Origin: Segatella maculosa DSM 19339 = JCM 15638
Lineage (GTDB): Bacteria > Bacteroidota > Bacteroidia > Bacteroidales > Bacteroidaceae
Direction: 5' to 3'
Assembly: GCF_000382385.1 (NCBI RefSeq)
Contig: NZ_KB908320.1
Location: 248,001-312,000, forward strand
DNA length: 64,000 bases
In this document: in pieces, positions 11,289-19,740 of the stretch
How the letters are laid out: each line of letters starts with the position of its first letter
Position numbering within the stretch: position 1 is the first letter of the stretch
Program-made: the position numbers and the translations under genes
Notes under the pieces: generated by a model
The model's input: the letters and a program-made list of their open reading frames with translations, nothing else
The model's database searches: none
Told to the model about the DNA's origin: nothing

Positions 11289-11825
11289 ATGGATTTAGGT
11301 GTAATATCAGTTCGATATGCTCGTGCCTTATTGAAGGGTGCTGTTGCTAGAAACCAAGAAGATGAGGTTTACAGAGATATGCAAATTCTTCTGCAAAATT
11401 ATATCGCTGTGCCCGAACTGAGACTTACGATTGAAAACCCTATGCTTGCAAAAGAAAAGAAGCAAGAGGTTCTTGAAATTGCAAGTGGCAAGAATGTAAC
11501 ATTGCTAACGAAGCATTTTATAGCTCTTGTTTTGAAAGAAGATAGGGAGACTGCCCTGCAATTCATGGCTGCATCATACATTACTCTTTACAGAAAGCAT
11601 AAGAACATCACCTGTGGTAAGCTTATTACAGCCACAGCAGTTACCCAAGAGGTTGAAACTAAGATGAAGCAGATGGTTGAGAATAGGACTCAAGGTTCTG
11701 TAGAATTCAATGTGGAAGTTGATGAAGGCCTCATAGGCGGCTTTATCCTTGAATACGATGATTGCCGTATGGATGCAAGTGTAAAAGGCAAACTGCGTAG
11801 TATTCTGTCAGAACTAAAGAAATAA
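11289..11825 (+). CDS. atpH: ATP synthase F1 subunit delta
   Basis: The 178-residue OSCP/delta protein joins the peripheral stalk to the F1 head. It shows the N-terminal helical domain (VRYARALLKGAVARN) and the conserved C-terminal segment VDEGLIGGFILEYDD. Length is standard. It lies between atpF and atpA in the same operon. Confidence 0.96.
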   Translation: MDLGVISVRYARALLKGAVARNQEDEVYRDMQILLQNYIAVPELRLTIENPMLAKEKKQEVLEIASGKNVTLLTKHFIALVLKEDRETALQFMAASYITLYRKHKNITCGKLITATAVTQEVETKMKQMVENRTQGSVEFNVEVDEGLIGGFILEYDDCRMDASVKGKLRSILSELKK

Positions 11826-11850
11826 TAATTCAGTTTAATAAAAAGAAAAG

Positions 11851-13434
11851 ATGTCAGATAAAATTAAACCAAGTGAGGTGTCAGAAGTACTTCTCAAAGA
11901 GTTGCAGAGCATCAACAGTGGAGAACAGTTTGACGAGGTAGGTACTGTACTTACTGTGGCAGATGGTGTAGCACGTGTTTATGGCCTCCGAAATGTTGAA
12001 GCGAGTGAACTTCTTGAGTTTGAAAACGGTACGATGGCTATCGTGATGAACTTAGAGGAAGACAATATTGGCTGTGTACTTCTTGGTCCGACGGCTGGCA
12101 TTAAGGAAGGACAGACTGTAAAGCGTACACATCGTATTGCTTCTATCCGTGTGAATGATAACTTTCTCGGACGTGTTGTCAATCCTCTTGGGCAAGCCAT
12201 TGATGGTCTTGGTGATATAGAACTGACGGATGCCTTTGAGATGCCTTTGGATCGCAAAGCACCGGGAGTTATCTATCGCCAACCGGTGAAAGAACCTTTG
12301 CAAACCGGCCTGAAGGCTGTAGACTCGATGATTCCTATTGGTCGTGGACAGCGTGAGCTTATCATCGGTGATCGCCAAACGGGTAAAACCGCTATCGCCA
12401 TAGATACTATTATCAACCAGAAAAGCTTCTATGAAGCAGGTAGGCCTGTCTATTGTATTTATGTGGCCATAGGGCAAAAAGCCTCTACTGTTGCAGCTTT
12501 GGTACAGACACTGAAAGAATATGGTGCTTTGCCATATTCAATTATTGTAAGTGCAACAGCTGCCGACCCTGCAGCCATGCAGTATTATGCGCCTTTTGCT
12601 GGTGCAGCCATCGGAGAGTATTTCCGAGATCGCGGCTACAGTGCACTTGTTGTTTATGATGACCTATCGAAACAGGCCGTGGCCTATCGTGAAGTTTCCT
12701 TGATCCTTCGTCGCCCTTCAGGACGCGAAGCATATCCCGGCGATGTGTTCTATCTTCACTCTCGTCTGTTGGAACGTGCTGCACGTATCAATAATCAACA
12801 AGAGATTGCCGAGCAGATGAACGATCTTCCCGACTGTATGAAAGGCCATGTTCGTGGAGGAGGTTCGTTAACAGCCTTGCCTATTATAGAAACGCAGGCC
12901 GGTGATGTCTCTGCTTATATTCCTACGAACGTGATTTCCATCACCGATGGACAGATTTATTTGGAGACAAATCTATTCAACCAAGGTTTTCGTCCGGCAA
13001 TCAACGTTGGTATATCCGTATCACGTGTGGGTGGTTCTGCGCAAATTAAGAGTATGAAGAAAGTTGCAGGTACGTTGAAATTGGATATGGCACAATACCG
13101 TGAGTTGGAGGCTTTCTCAAAGTTCTCCAGTGATATGGATGCCGTGACTGCAATGACTTTGGATCGTGGCCGTAAGAATAACCAATTGCTCATTCAGCCT
13201 CAATATCACCCAATGCCGGTAGGTGAACAGATTGCTATTTTGTATTGTGGCGTACATGGTCTGATGCATGACGTGCCCGTGGATCATGTCCGTGATTGTC
13301 AAGACCAATTCTTGGATGCCATGCGCTCATCTCATGCAGACATTATCAATGCATTGGCTGAAGGGCAGCTGACAGATGAGGCTGTCAAGGTCATTGAAGA
13401 TACAATGGCAAATATTGTCGGACAATATAAGTAA
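11851..13434 (+). CDS. atpA: ATP synthase F1 subunit alpha
   Basis: The 527-residue non-catalytic F1 subunit has the P-loop GDRQTGKT at 173-180 and the family segment near [16 protein letters not shown]. It alternates with beta in the hexamer. It lies 26 bases after atpH and 13 bases before atpG. Confidence 0.98.
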   Translation: MSDKIKPSEVSEVLLKELQSINSGEQFDEVGTVLTVADGVARVYGLRNVEASELLEFENGTMAIVMNLEEDNIGCVLLGPTAGIKEGQTVKRTHRIASIRVNDNFLGRVVNPLGQAIDGLGDIELTDAFEMPLDRKAPGVIYRQPVKEPLQTGLKAVDSMIPIGRGQRELIIGDRQTGKTAIAIDTIINQKSFYEAGRPVYCIYVAIGQKASTVAALVQTLKEYGALPYSIIVSATAADPAAMQYYAPFAGAAIGEYFRDRGYSALVVYDDLSKQAVAYREVSLILRRPSGREAYPGDVFYLHSRLLERAARINNQQEIAEQMNDLPDCMKGHVRGGGSLTALPIIETQAGDVSAYIPTNVISITDGQIYLETNLFNQGFRPAINVGISVSRVGGSAQIKSMKKVAGTLKLDMAQYRELEAFSKFSSDMDAVTAMTLDRGRKNNQLLIQPQYHPMPVGEQIAILYCGVHGLMHDVPVDHVRDCQDQFLDAMRSSHADIINALAEGQLTDEAVKVIEDTMANIVGQYK

Positions 13435-13446
13435 AAAACCGTAGCA

Positions 13447-14415
13447 ATGCCTTCATTAAAAGAAATCAAGACACGTATTGCTTCTGTCAAAAACACCCGT
13501 AAGATTACGAGTGCAATGAAAATGGTGGCATCAAGCAAACTGCATCATGCGCAGACCGCCATTCAGAACATGTTGCCTTATGAAAATCTGCTTGAGCATA
13601 TTTTGAAGTCTTTTCTCATCACGGTTCCGGAAGTTCAGAATGAATTTGAAATGAAGCGTGAAATAAAAAGGGTGGCACTTGTTGTTTTCACCAGCAACAG
13701 TTCCCTATGTGGCGGTTTTAACAACAATGTGCTCAAGTTGCTTCAGAGCACTGTTGATGATTATACAGCCCAAGGCGTTGAGGACATTCTCATTTATCCG
13801 GTCGGGCGTAAAGCCGAAGAGTATGCCATCAAGCGCGGCTTTCGCATAGCAGGTAGTTTCCTTTCATTGGCAGAAAAACCGAAGGCGACAGACTGTGCGT
13901 TGATTTCGCAAGAATTGCAGACGAAGTTCGTCGCTCACGAGGTGGATAAGGTCGAACTTATCTATCATCATTTCAAGTCAGTAGGAAGTCAGGTCTTATC
14001 GCGAAAGGTTTTTCTTCCGATTGATTTGTCCACAGAGAATATCGGGCTTGAGAATGACCGCGATCTGTCTGGTAATGTAACTACGGCAAAAGCGCAAGAG
14101 TATATTAAGAATAAGGCAAAGGCAGAGACGAAAAAGAAGTCTTCGGCAGAGATGCTCAATGATAATTTTATTGTGGAGCCAAATTTGAATATGGTGCTCA
14201 GCTCCTTGGTCCCCAAGGAACTGAATCTACAAATCTACACAGCTTTGCTCGATAGCAATGCCAGCGAACATGCCGCACGTATGATTGCAATGCAAACGGC
14301 AACAGACAATGCCGACGAATTGCTCCGCGCCCTAAACCTCCAATACAATAAGAGTCGCCAGCAGGCTATCACCAGCGAGTTGCTTGACATCGTGGGCGGC
14401 AGCATCAATAACTAA
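13447..14415 (+). CDS. atpG: ATP synthase F1 subunit gamma
   Basis: This central rotor subunit of 322 residues is longer than the roughly 287-residue E. coli form, with extra sequence in the middle (the Lys-rich KAKAETKKKSSAEML region). Both coiled-coil ends are conserved: an N-terminal TRIASVKNTRKITSAMKMV and a C-terminal NKSRQQAITSELLDIVGG. It is the last gene of the operon. Confidence 0.97.
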   Translation: MPSLKEIKTRIASVKNTRKITSAMKMVASSKLHHAQTAIQNMLPYENLLEHILKSFLITVPEVQNEFEMKREIKRVALVVFTSNSSLCGGFNNNVLKLLQSTVDDYTAQGVEDILIYPVGRKAEEYAIKRGFRIAGSFLSLAEKPKATDCALISQELQTKFVAHEVDKVELIYHHFKSVGSQVLSRKVFLPIDLSTENIGLENDRDLSGNVTTAKAQEYIKNKAKAETKKKSSAEMLNDNFIVEPNLNMVLSSLVPKELNLQIYTALLDSNASEHAARMIAMQTATDNADELLRALNLQYNKSRQQAITSELLDIVGGSINN

Positions 14416-14503
14416 GCGAGTTCGGGATAAATCCCAATGGAGGAAAAATTAAAAAAAGAGCTTCGGTGCCTCCGCCGAGACTTCGAGAAACAAAAAATAC
14501 GTA

Positions 14504-14720
14504 GCGGAAACTCCGCCAGAAGCCAGGGGATAAAATACATATCAGTGGAAACTCCGTCGGAACTCAAAAGTTAAAAGACGTATCGGCGGAAGTTCCGCCA
14601 GGAGCCAAAAGTTAAAAGATGTGTTTGCGGAAGTTCCGCTATGAGTTAAAAGTTAAAAGATGTATCCGCGGAAATTCCGCCGAAAGTCAAAAGTTAAAAG
14701 ATGTATTGGCGGGAACCCCG
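14504..14720. repeat. 41 bp palindrome array, GCGGAAGTTCCGC core (array R2)
   Basis: Six cores of the form G(C/T)GGAA(A/G)(C/T)TCCG(C/T) begin at 14504, 14545, 14586, 14627, 14668 and 14709, each exactly 41 bases after the last; the final copy is degenerate. The linker between the later cores is A-rich and similar (CAAAAGTTAAAAGATGT). The array lies between the convergent atpG and dapA genes. Sequence and core differ from array R1, but the period is the same. Confidence 0.92.
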
Positions 14721-14780
14721 AAGAGGTGACGGACCAGCGGAAACAACTCCTGCTTCGTTCCGTCACCTCTTCAAGGTTCC
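14712..14780. terminator. Long inverted repeat between convergent atpG and dapA
   Basis: GAAGAGGTGACGGA (14720-14733) pairs with TCCGTCACCTCTTC (14759-14772). The stem continues outward through GGAACC and GGTTCC after a 2-base internal loop. The 25-base loop is long and there is no clear U tract on either side, so it may be a structural 3' end for both transcripts and not a classical intrinsic terminator. It abuts array R2. Confidence 0.55.
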
Positions 14781-14821
14781 AGCCGCTCTTGTTACGACAG
14801 TAAGGGCTACGCACAAGCCCC

Positions 14822-15709
14822 TTAATATCTTAGGTCTTTCAACAGTTCTGCCATCTTCTGCTTCGTAGTTATTGTAGTAGGCACAAGGGGAAGGCGCAAC
14901 ACGTTCTCTATCATTCCCATGTCGTTTAACAGCGCTTTGCAGCCCGCAGGGTTCCCATCTACGAAGAGTAACGAATAAAGTTCGGTAAACATGTGATGAA
15001 TCTTGCGGGCCGGTTCATATTCCCCATTGAATTCCAATCTGATCATGCGGCTGAATTCTTTGGGCAAGGCATTGCCTATTACGGAGATTACGCCGGCAGC
15101 ACCGCTGGCCACCATTGAAAACGTAAGTGCATCGTCACCGCTGATGACATCAAAGTTATCTGGTTTGTTCTTGATGATTTCATCTATCTGTTCCAAACTT
15201 CCGCTTGCTTCTTTCACGGCAACGATGTTGGGAAAGTCTTTCGCCAACCTGACCGTCGTCTCCGCCTTCATGTTGACCCCTGTCCTACCCGGAACATTAT
15301 AGAGAACTACGGGCAATGGACTCGCTTCCGCAATGGCTTTAAAATGCCGATAAAGTCCTTCTTGCGACGGCTTGTTATAATATGGGCAAATACTCAGTAT
15401 GCCGTCAATCCCCGACCAATCTGTCGTTTTGATTTCTTCAACGACGGCAGCGGTATTATTTCCACCACAATATTTGAGAATCGGAACCCTACCACCTACC
15501 AATTCCTTTATGAACACCGTCATCTCGTCTTTTTCCTGCTTAGACAAACAAGGGGCTTCGCCCGTAGTAGCCAAGATACAGAGAAAATCGGCCCCGTTGG
15601 TCAATTGATATTCTATAAGCCGCTTTAACGCCTTGTAGTCAATCTCGCCGTTTAATGTAAAAGGGGTTATCAGGGCTATACCAAGACCTTTAAAGATGTT
15701 ATGTGCCAT
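14822..15709 (-). CDS. dapA: 4-hydroxy-tetrahydrodipicolinate synthase
   Basis: This 295-residue TIM-barrel enzyme condenses pyruvate with aspartate semialdehyde in lysine and diaminopimelate synthesis. The Schiff-base lysine is K166 in VAVKEASGS, the proton-relay tyrosine is Y137 in VLYNVPGRTG, and the TTGE motif is at 48-51. Length is normal. It has a strong promoter of its own at 15741-15771 and converges on atpG. Confidence 0.97.
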   Translation of the reverse strand: MAHNIFKGLGIALITPFTLNGEIDYKALKRLIEYQLTNGADFLCILATTGEAPCLSKQEKDEMTVFIKELVGGRVPILKYCGGNNTAAVVEEIKTTDWSGIDGILSICPYYNKPSQEGLYRHFKAIAEASPLPVVLYNVPGRTGVNMKAETTVRLAKDFPNIVAVKEASGSLEQIDEIIKNKPDNFDVISGDDALTFSMVASGAAGVISVIGNALPKEFSRMIRLEFNGEYEPARKIHHMFTELYSLLFVDGNPAGCKALLNDMGMIENVLRLPLVPTTITTKQKMAELLKDLRY

Positions 15710-15740
15710 AAATGGTTCTTTTTACTTTCAATCTTGACCA

Positions 15741-15771
15741 CAAAGTTACAAGATTTACATCAAATTGCAAA
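15741..15771 (-). promoter_or_regulatory. Promoter for dapA
   Basis: Read on the minus strand: TTTG (15771-15768), 19-base spacer, TAACTTTG (15748-15741). This is an ideal Bacteroidetes promoter, about 32 bases before the dapA start. Confidence 0.82.
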
Positions 15772-15927
15772 AGTTTTTAATAAAATAATTCCGGAAAGAT
15801 ATATGCATGAAAGCGGACGATAACACCTTGCCCGCCCTCAATCATCTTCTTTTCTTCATCAAAGAGTAAAGCAACAAATCTGAAACTCCATTCATAAGCC
15901 CTTTGCTAATATAAAAAGACATTACAA

Positions 15928-15972
15928 GTATAAAATAACAAAACAGGGTCGGAATGCTAACCATTCCGACCC
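15928..15972 (-). terminator. Intrinsic terminator for hsp20
   Basis: On the minus strand an 11-bp perfect stem (GGGTCGGAATG with CATTCCGACCC, 5-base loop; 15946-15972) is followed by the T-rich run TGTTTTGTTATTTTATA. It lies 24 bases after the hsp20 stop. Confidence 0.85.
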
Positions 15973-15996
15973 CATCTTCATTTGATGTCTTATAAC

Positions 15997-16431
15997 TTAC
16001 AAAACATCTATGCTACGTTGCACTTTCTGTACTTCTTTAACAACTTTCGGCAAGTTTATTTCGAGCACACCGTCCGTCACCTTGGCCGAGATTTTATCTC
16101 TGTCTACGTCATCGGGCAGAACATAACTCTGCTGATAATTCGAATAAGAGAATTCACGACGCAAATAATGCTCCTTCTTACGCTCTTCCTTGTGCTCCAA
16201 TTTGTTCTCGATGGCCACTTCAAGATTGCCGTTATCATCAATATTCACACGGCAAAACTCCTTTTTGATGCCCGGCACTGCAACCTCCATCACGTAAGCC
16301 TTCTCGGTATCTTTGACATTGACAGCAGGTGCTGTAGAGTTCATCTTCGACAAAGCAGCGTCACTAAAGAAATCATTAAATGCATTGTCCAACCAATTGT
16401 TATTTGTACGCATTACTGGAAACAACATCAT
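15997..16431 (-). CDS. Small heat shock protein (Hsp20 family)
   Basis: The 144-residue chaperone binds unfolding proteins without ATP. A short N-terminal arm (LDNAFNDFF) precedes an alpha-crystallin domain with the conserved end VLEINLPK. It has a monocistronic layout with promoter 16522-16551 and terminator 15928-15972. The leader carries a strong Shine-Dalgarno AGGAGG at 16442-16437, 5 bases before the first ATG (16431) and 8 before the second (16428). Strong SD sites are rare in this phylum, so translation may be unusually efficient or controlled through leader structure. Heat control is not visible directly. Confidence 0.93.
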   Translation of the reverse strand: MMLFPVMRTNNNWLDNAFNDFFSDAALSKMNSTAPAVNVKDTEKAYVMEVAVPGIKKEFCRVNIDDNGNLEVAIENKLEHKEERKKEHYLRREFSYSNYQQSYVLPDDVDRDKISAKVTDGVLEINLPKVVKEVQKVQRSIDVL

Positions 16432-16521
16432 AAAAACCTCCTAATTATATTTTAGTTCTACATTAAATTTCTTTTGGATCTTCATGCCTTTCGGTTTCAT
16501 TATCCACCTCTACATTTGCAA

Positions 16522-16551
16522 CAAACATACCGCCGGGTTGAACATGACAAA
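16522..16551 (-). promoter_or_regulatory. Promoter for hsp20
   Basis: On the minus strand TTTG (16551-16548), 18-base spacer, TATGTTTG (16529-16522). The spacer is slightly short. It would give a leader of about 85 bases. Confidence 0.6.
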
Positions 16552-16699
16552 ATGTCCCTATTGTAAATCAATTTTAACCATATTTGCTGACATAGTAAGT
16601 AAAATTGTCAGTAAATCTTAATTATTTTAAGCTTTATAGTCTCTAAGCCTGCAATTCCATTCCGTTGTATCAGGAAATGGAATCCTCAAAAACCGTTTT

Positions 16700-16790
16700 C
16701 TAATCTCAGCTATTTTCCGTTACAAAATCAGCCACTTTACCGCATAATATAGCTGAGATTGCGCGGTAAAATCGCTGAGATGGTTTTGCA
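16700..16790. repeat. 22 bp repeat array, ATCAGC type (array R3)
   Basis: Four consecutive 22-base units contain (T)CAGC or its counterpart at 16706, 16728, 16750 and 16772, with no indels. Later units read as approximate reverse complements of the early ones (ATCTCAGCTATTTT against ATAGCTGAGAT). The units resemble arrays R4 (23977) and R6 (45905). The array starts about 30 bases 3' of the glyA stop. Confidence 0.82.
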
Positions 16791-16821
16791 GGTCCCTTCA
16801 CCCCCCACCACTACTCCTTGT

Positions 16822-18102
16822 TTAATAGGCAAAGAGCGGGTAGTCTTTCATCGTTGCATTGACCTTTTCGCGAACTCGTTTTATCACCACTTCGTTTTCA
16901 GGATCATTCAAAACCTCTTCGATAAGACCGGCAATAAGGTGCATCATGTCTTCCTTTGCACCACGAGTTGTTATAGCTGCCGAGCCCAAGCGTATGCCTG
17001 AGGTTAGGAATGCACTGCGCGTGTCGAACGGAACCATGTTCTTGTTGACCGTTATATCAGCGGCAACAAGGGCATTTTCGGCTAATTTACCGGTCAAATT
17101 GGGATATTTCGCCCGCAAATCAACCAGCATTGAATGATTATCCGTGCCGCCACTGACAATCGTGAAGCCTCGTTGCATCAAATCTTCGGCCAAAACCGCA
17201 GCATTTTTCTTTACCTGCATGGCATATTCTTTCCATGATGGATCGAGATTTTCACCGAAACCAACGGCCTTGGCTGCAATGACATGCTCGAGCGGACCGC
17301 CTTGTGTACCCGGAAAAACGGCTGAGTTGAGCAACATACTCATCTTCTTCACTTCGCCTTTCTTCGTCGTCAGGCCCCAAGGGTTATCGAAATCCTTACC
17401 CATGAGGATAATACCACCACGTGGTCCGCGAAGGGTTTTATGCGTTGTACTGGTGACAATATGTGCATATTTCAGCGGATTGTCAAGCAAACCTGCGGCT
17501 ATCAATCCGGCCGGATGGGCCATATCGATCAGCAATATGGCTCCAACCTCGTCGGCAATCTTACGCATACGTGCATAATCCCACTCACGACTGTAGGCCG
17601 ATCCGCCGCCGATTATAAGTTTCGGTTTATGCTCAAGGGCCAATCGTTCCATCTCGTCATAGTCCACACGTCCTGTTTCTCGGTTTAGATTATAACCTAC
17701 GGGCTTGTAAAGCAGACCCGAAGTGTTGACATGACTACCGTGAGAAAGATGCCCGCCATGGTCGAGATTCAATCCCATAAACGTGTCACCGGGTTGCAAA
17801 ACGGCCAACAATACGGCGGCATTGGCCTGCGCACCGGAATGAGGTTGCACGTTGGCAAACTCTGCATCAAACAATTTCTTGACACGATTCCGGGCAAGGT
17901 CTTCGACCTCGTCAACGACCTGACATCCCCCGTAGTAGCGCTTTCCGGGAAGTCCTTCGGCATATTTGTTGGTAAGACAAGACCCCATGGCAGCCATTAC
18001 TTCGTCACTAACAAAGTTTTCAGATGCAATCAGCTCCATTCCCTTCAATTGGCGTTGATGCTCTCTTTTAATAAGGTCGAAAATCTCTTGATCTTTTTTC
18101 AT
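16822..18102 (-). CDS. glyA: Serine hydroxymethyltransferase
   Basis: This 426-residue PLP enzyme interconverts serine and glycine and loads tetrahydrofolate with a one-carbon unit. The PLP lysine is K222 in [14 protein letters not shown], and the substrate-binding region SGAQAN is present. It follows pyrI by 52 bases on the same strand, so it may be transcribed with pyrBI. A link to thymidylate and purine synthesis fits that grouping. Confidence 0.97.
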   Translation of the reverse strand: MKKDQEIFDLIKREHQRQLKGMELIASENFVSDEVMAAMGSCLTNKYAEGLPGKRYYGGCQVVDEVEDLARNRVKKLFDAEFANVQPHSGAQANAAVLLAVLQPGDTFMGLNLDHGGHLSHGSHVNTSGLLYKPVGYNLNRETGRVDYDEMERLALEHKPKLIIGGGSAYSREWDYARMRKIADEVGAILLIDMAHPAGLIAAGLLDNPLKYAHIVTSTTHKTLRGPRGGIILMGKDFDNPWGLTTKKGEVKKMSMLLNSAVFPGTQGGPLEHVIAAKAVGFGENLDPSWKEYAMQVKKNAAVLAEDLMQRGFTIVSGGTDNHSMLVDLRAKYPNLTGKLAENALVAADITVNKNMVPFDTRSAFLTSGIRLGSAAITTRGAKEDMMHLIAGLIEEVLNDPENEVVIKRVREKVNATMKDYPLFAY

Positions 18103-18154
18103 TGCAAAATGCTATTTTGTAGTTAATAATTCCTTTCTTTGATACTGATTTGCA

Positions 18155-18610
18155 TCAGCAGAGTTTTATTTTATTTATATCTTGCTCTTTGTCGCAGTAT
18201 CTGCATTTCAAAATGCCATGTGCTTTGTCTACAACATTGAATACGGTCATCATCGGTTCATTGTTGGTGATGCATTTCGGATTGTTACACTTGACAATAC
18301 CTCTAAGCTCGTCGGGGGTCTCTACCGTCTTTTTTTCGACGACTTCATAGTCTTTGATAAGATTAAGTACAATCTTTGGGGCAACGACACTTAGTCGGCT
18401 GATTTCCTCATCAGAGAAGAACTTATCCGTGATTTTGATGATTCCTTTCTTTCCAATCTTCTCTGAAGGAAGGTTATAGCCAATGGTCACAGGCGTGGAA
18501 GAACCTCTTAATCCCAACAAATCAACAACCTGATAGGTCTTTTCGGCCGGAATATGGTCGATAACGGTGCCGTTCTCGATTGCAGAAACAAGCATTTCTT
18601 TCTTTCCCAT
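18155..18610 (-). CDS. pyrI: Aspartate carbamoyltransferase regulatory chain
   Basis: The 151-residue regulatory subunit binds CTP/ATP in its N-terminal domain and zinc in its C-terminal domain. The four zinc cysteines are visible as CNNPKC and CRYC. It lies 3 bases after pyrB. Its presence implies an allosteric B-type ATCase with catalytic trimers and regulatory dimers. Confidence 0.97.
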   Translation of the reverse strand: MGKKEMLVSAIENGTVIDHIPAEKTYQVVDLLGLRGSSTPVTIGYNLPSEKIGKKGIIKITDKFFSDEEISRLSVVAPKIVLNLIKDYEVVEKKTVETPDELRGIVKCNNPKCITNNEPMMTVFNVVDKAHGILKCRYCDKEQDINKIKLC

Positions 18611-18613
18611 GAC

Positions 18614-19570
18614 TTAGAATTTAGAATGGATAATGGTTTTGTCATTCCTGATATCGTCTAATGTGATACCAAGACAATGACAGAAGATGGCCTCGCGTGC
18701 ATAAAGTCCGTTCCGAGCCTGTTGGATATAATAGGCATGAGGATTGTCATCAACATCATAGGCAATCTCATTTACGCGGGGAAGCGGGTGAAGAATCTTC
18801 ATATTGGACTTAGCAAGACTCAGCATTTTGTTCCTTAATATATACACATTCTTTACACGTTCATATTCCATCAAGTCGGAGAAGCGTTCCTTTTGTACGC
18901 GCGTCATGTACAGAATGTCGGCATCTGCAATCACTTTGTCATTGAATTCCGTATGCTCCTCGAACCTTATGCCATGCTCCTCACAATAGAGTTTGTATTC
19001 CTGCGGCATGGCAAGCTCTTCAGGCGCAATGAAATGGAACGTGGGATTGAAGTGACGCATGGCCATGATCAGCGAATGAACAGTCCGACCGTATTTAAGG
19101 TCACCGACAAGATAAATATTCAGATTTTCAAGTGTGCCTTGTGTTTGATAAATGGAGTAAAGGTCTAACAAACATTGTGAGGGATGCATGTGTGCTCCGT
19201 CTCCTGCATTGATAATCGGAACGGGTGCTATTTCCGAAGCATATTGCGCAGCACCTTCAATGTAATGCCTCATAGCGATGACGTCGGCATAGTTACTGAC
19301 CATGAGAATTGTGTCTTTAAGCGTTTCACCTTTCGAAACACTGGAAGCCTTTGCATCGCTAAAACCGATGACTTTTGCCCCAAGTCGATTGGCAGCAGTC
19401 TCGAAACTAAGTCTCGTTCTGGTTGAAGGTTCATAAAAGAGTGTGGCAACAACCTTTCCTTTTAGCAACTCCCTGTCAGGGTGTTTTTCGAACTCTTGCG
19501 CCATTCGGATAAGATAAAGCAACGCATTTTTATCCAAATCGGCAATCGTTACAAAATCATGTCTCTTCAT
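18614..19570 (-). CDS. pyrB: Aspartate carbamoyltransferase catalytic chain
   Basis: This 318-residue enzyme makes N-carbamoyl-aspartate from carbamoyl phosphate and aspartate, the first committed step of pyrimidine synthesis. The phosphate-binding motif [10 protein letters not shown] is at about 51-60, and HPLPRVNEI is near the C-terminus. It forms an operon with pyrI and perhaps glyA. A -7-like TAACTTTG lies at 19609-19602, but no -33 element is clear. Confidence 0.97.
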   Translation of the reverse strand: MKRHDFVTIADLDKNALLYLIRMAQEFEKHPDRELLKGKVVATLFYEPSTRTRLSFETAANRLGAKVIGFSDAKASSVSKGETLKDTILMVSNYADVIAMRHYIEGAAQYASEIAPVPIINAGDGAHMHPSQCLLDLYSIYQTQGTLENLNIYLVGDLKYGRTVHSLIMAMRHFNPTFHFIAPEELAMPQEYKLYCEEHGIRFEEHTEFNDKVIADADILYMTRVQKERFSDLMEYERVKNVYILRNKMLSLAKSNMKILHPLPRVNEIAYDVDDNPHAYYIQQARNGLYAREAIFCHCLGITLDDIRNDKTIIHSKF

Positions 19571-19601
19571 TTGTATATGGTTGATGTTCCGAATTCGTCT
19601 C

Positions 19602-19609
19602 CAAAGTTA
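19602..19609 (-). promoter_or_regulatory. Possible -7 element for pyrB
   Basis: TAACTTTG on the minus strand, 32 bases before the pyrB start. No TTG is found at the expected distance upstream, so the call is weak. A second -7-like TATTTTTG on the plus strand (19653-19660) faces the PBP gene. Confidence 0.45.
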
Positions 19610-19740
19610 AGCATTATTTCTGATTAGTGTGTGCTATTTGATGGAAAAATTGTATTTTTGCACCAAATATTGTCATGCTCGGCAAATGGTAAACGTGTCT
19701 ACTTTGCACTTGCCGGTAATACTTTTGCTAAAAAATCAAG

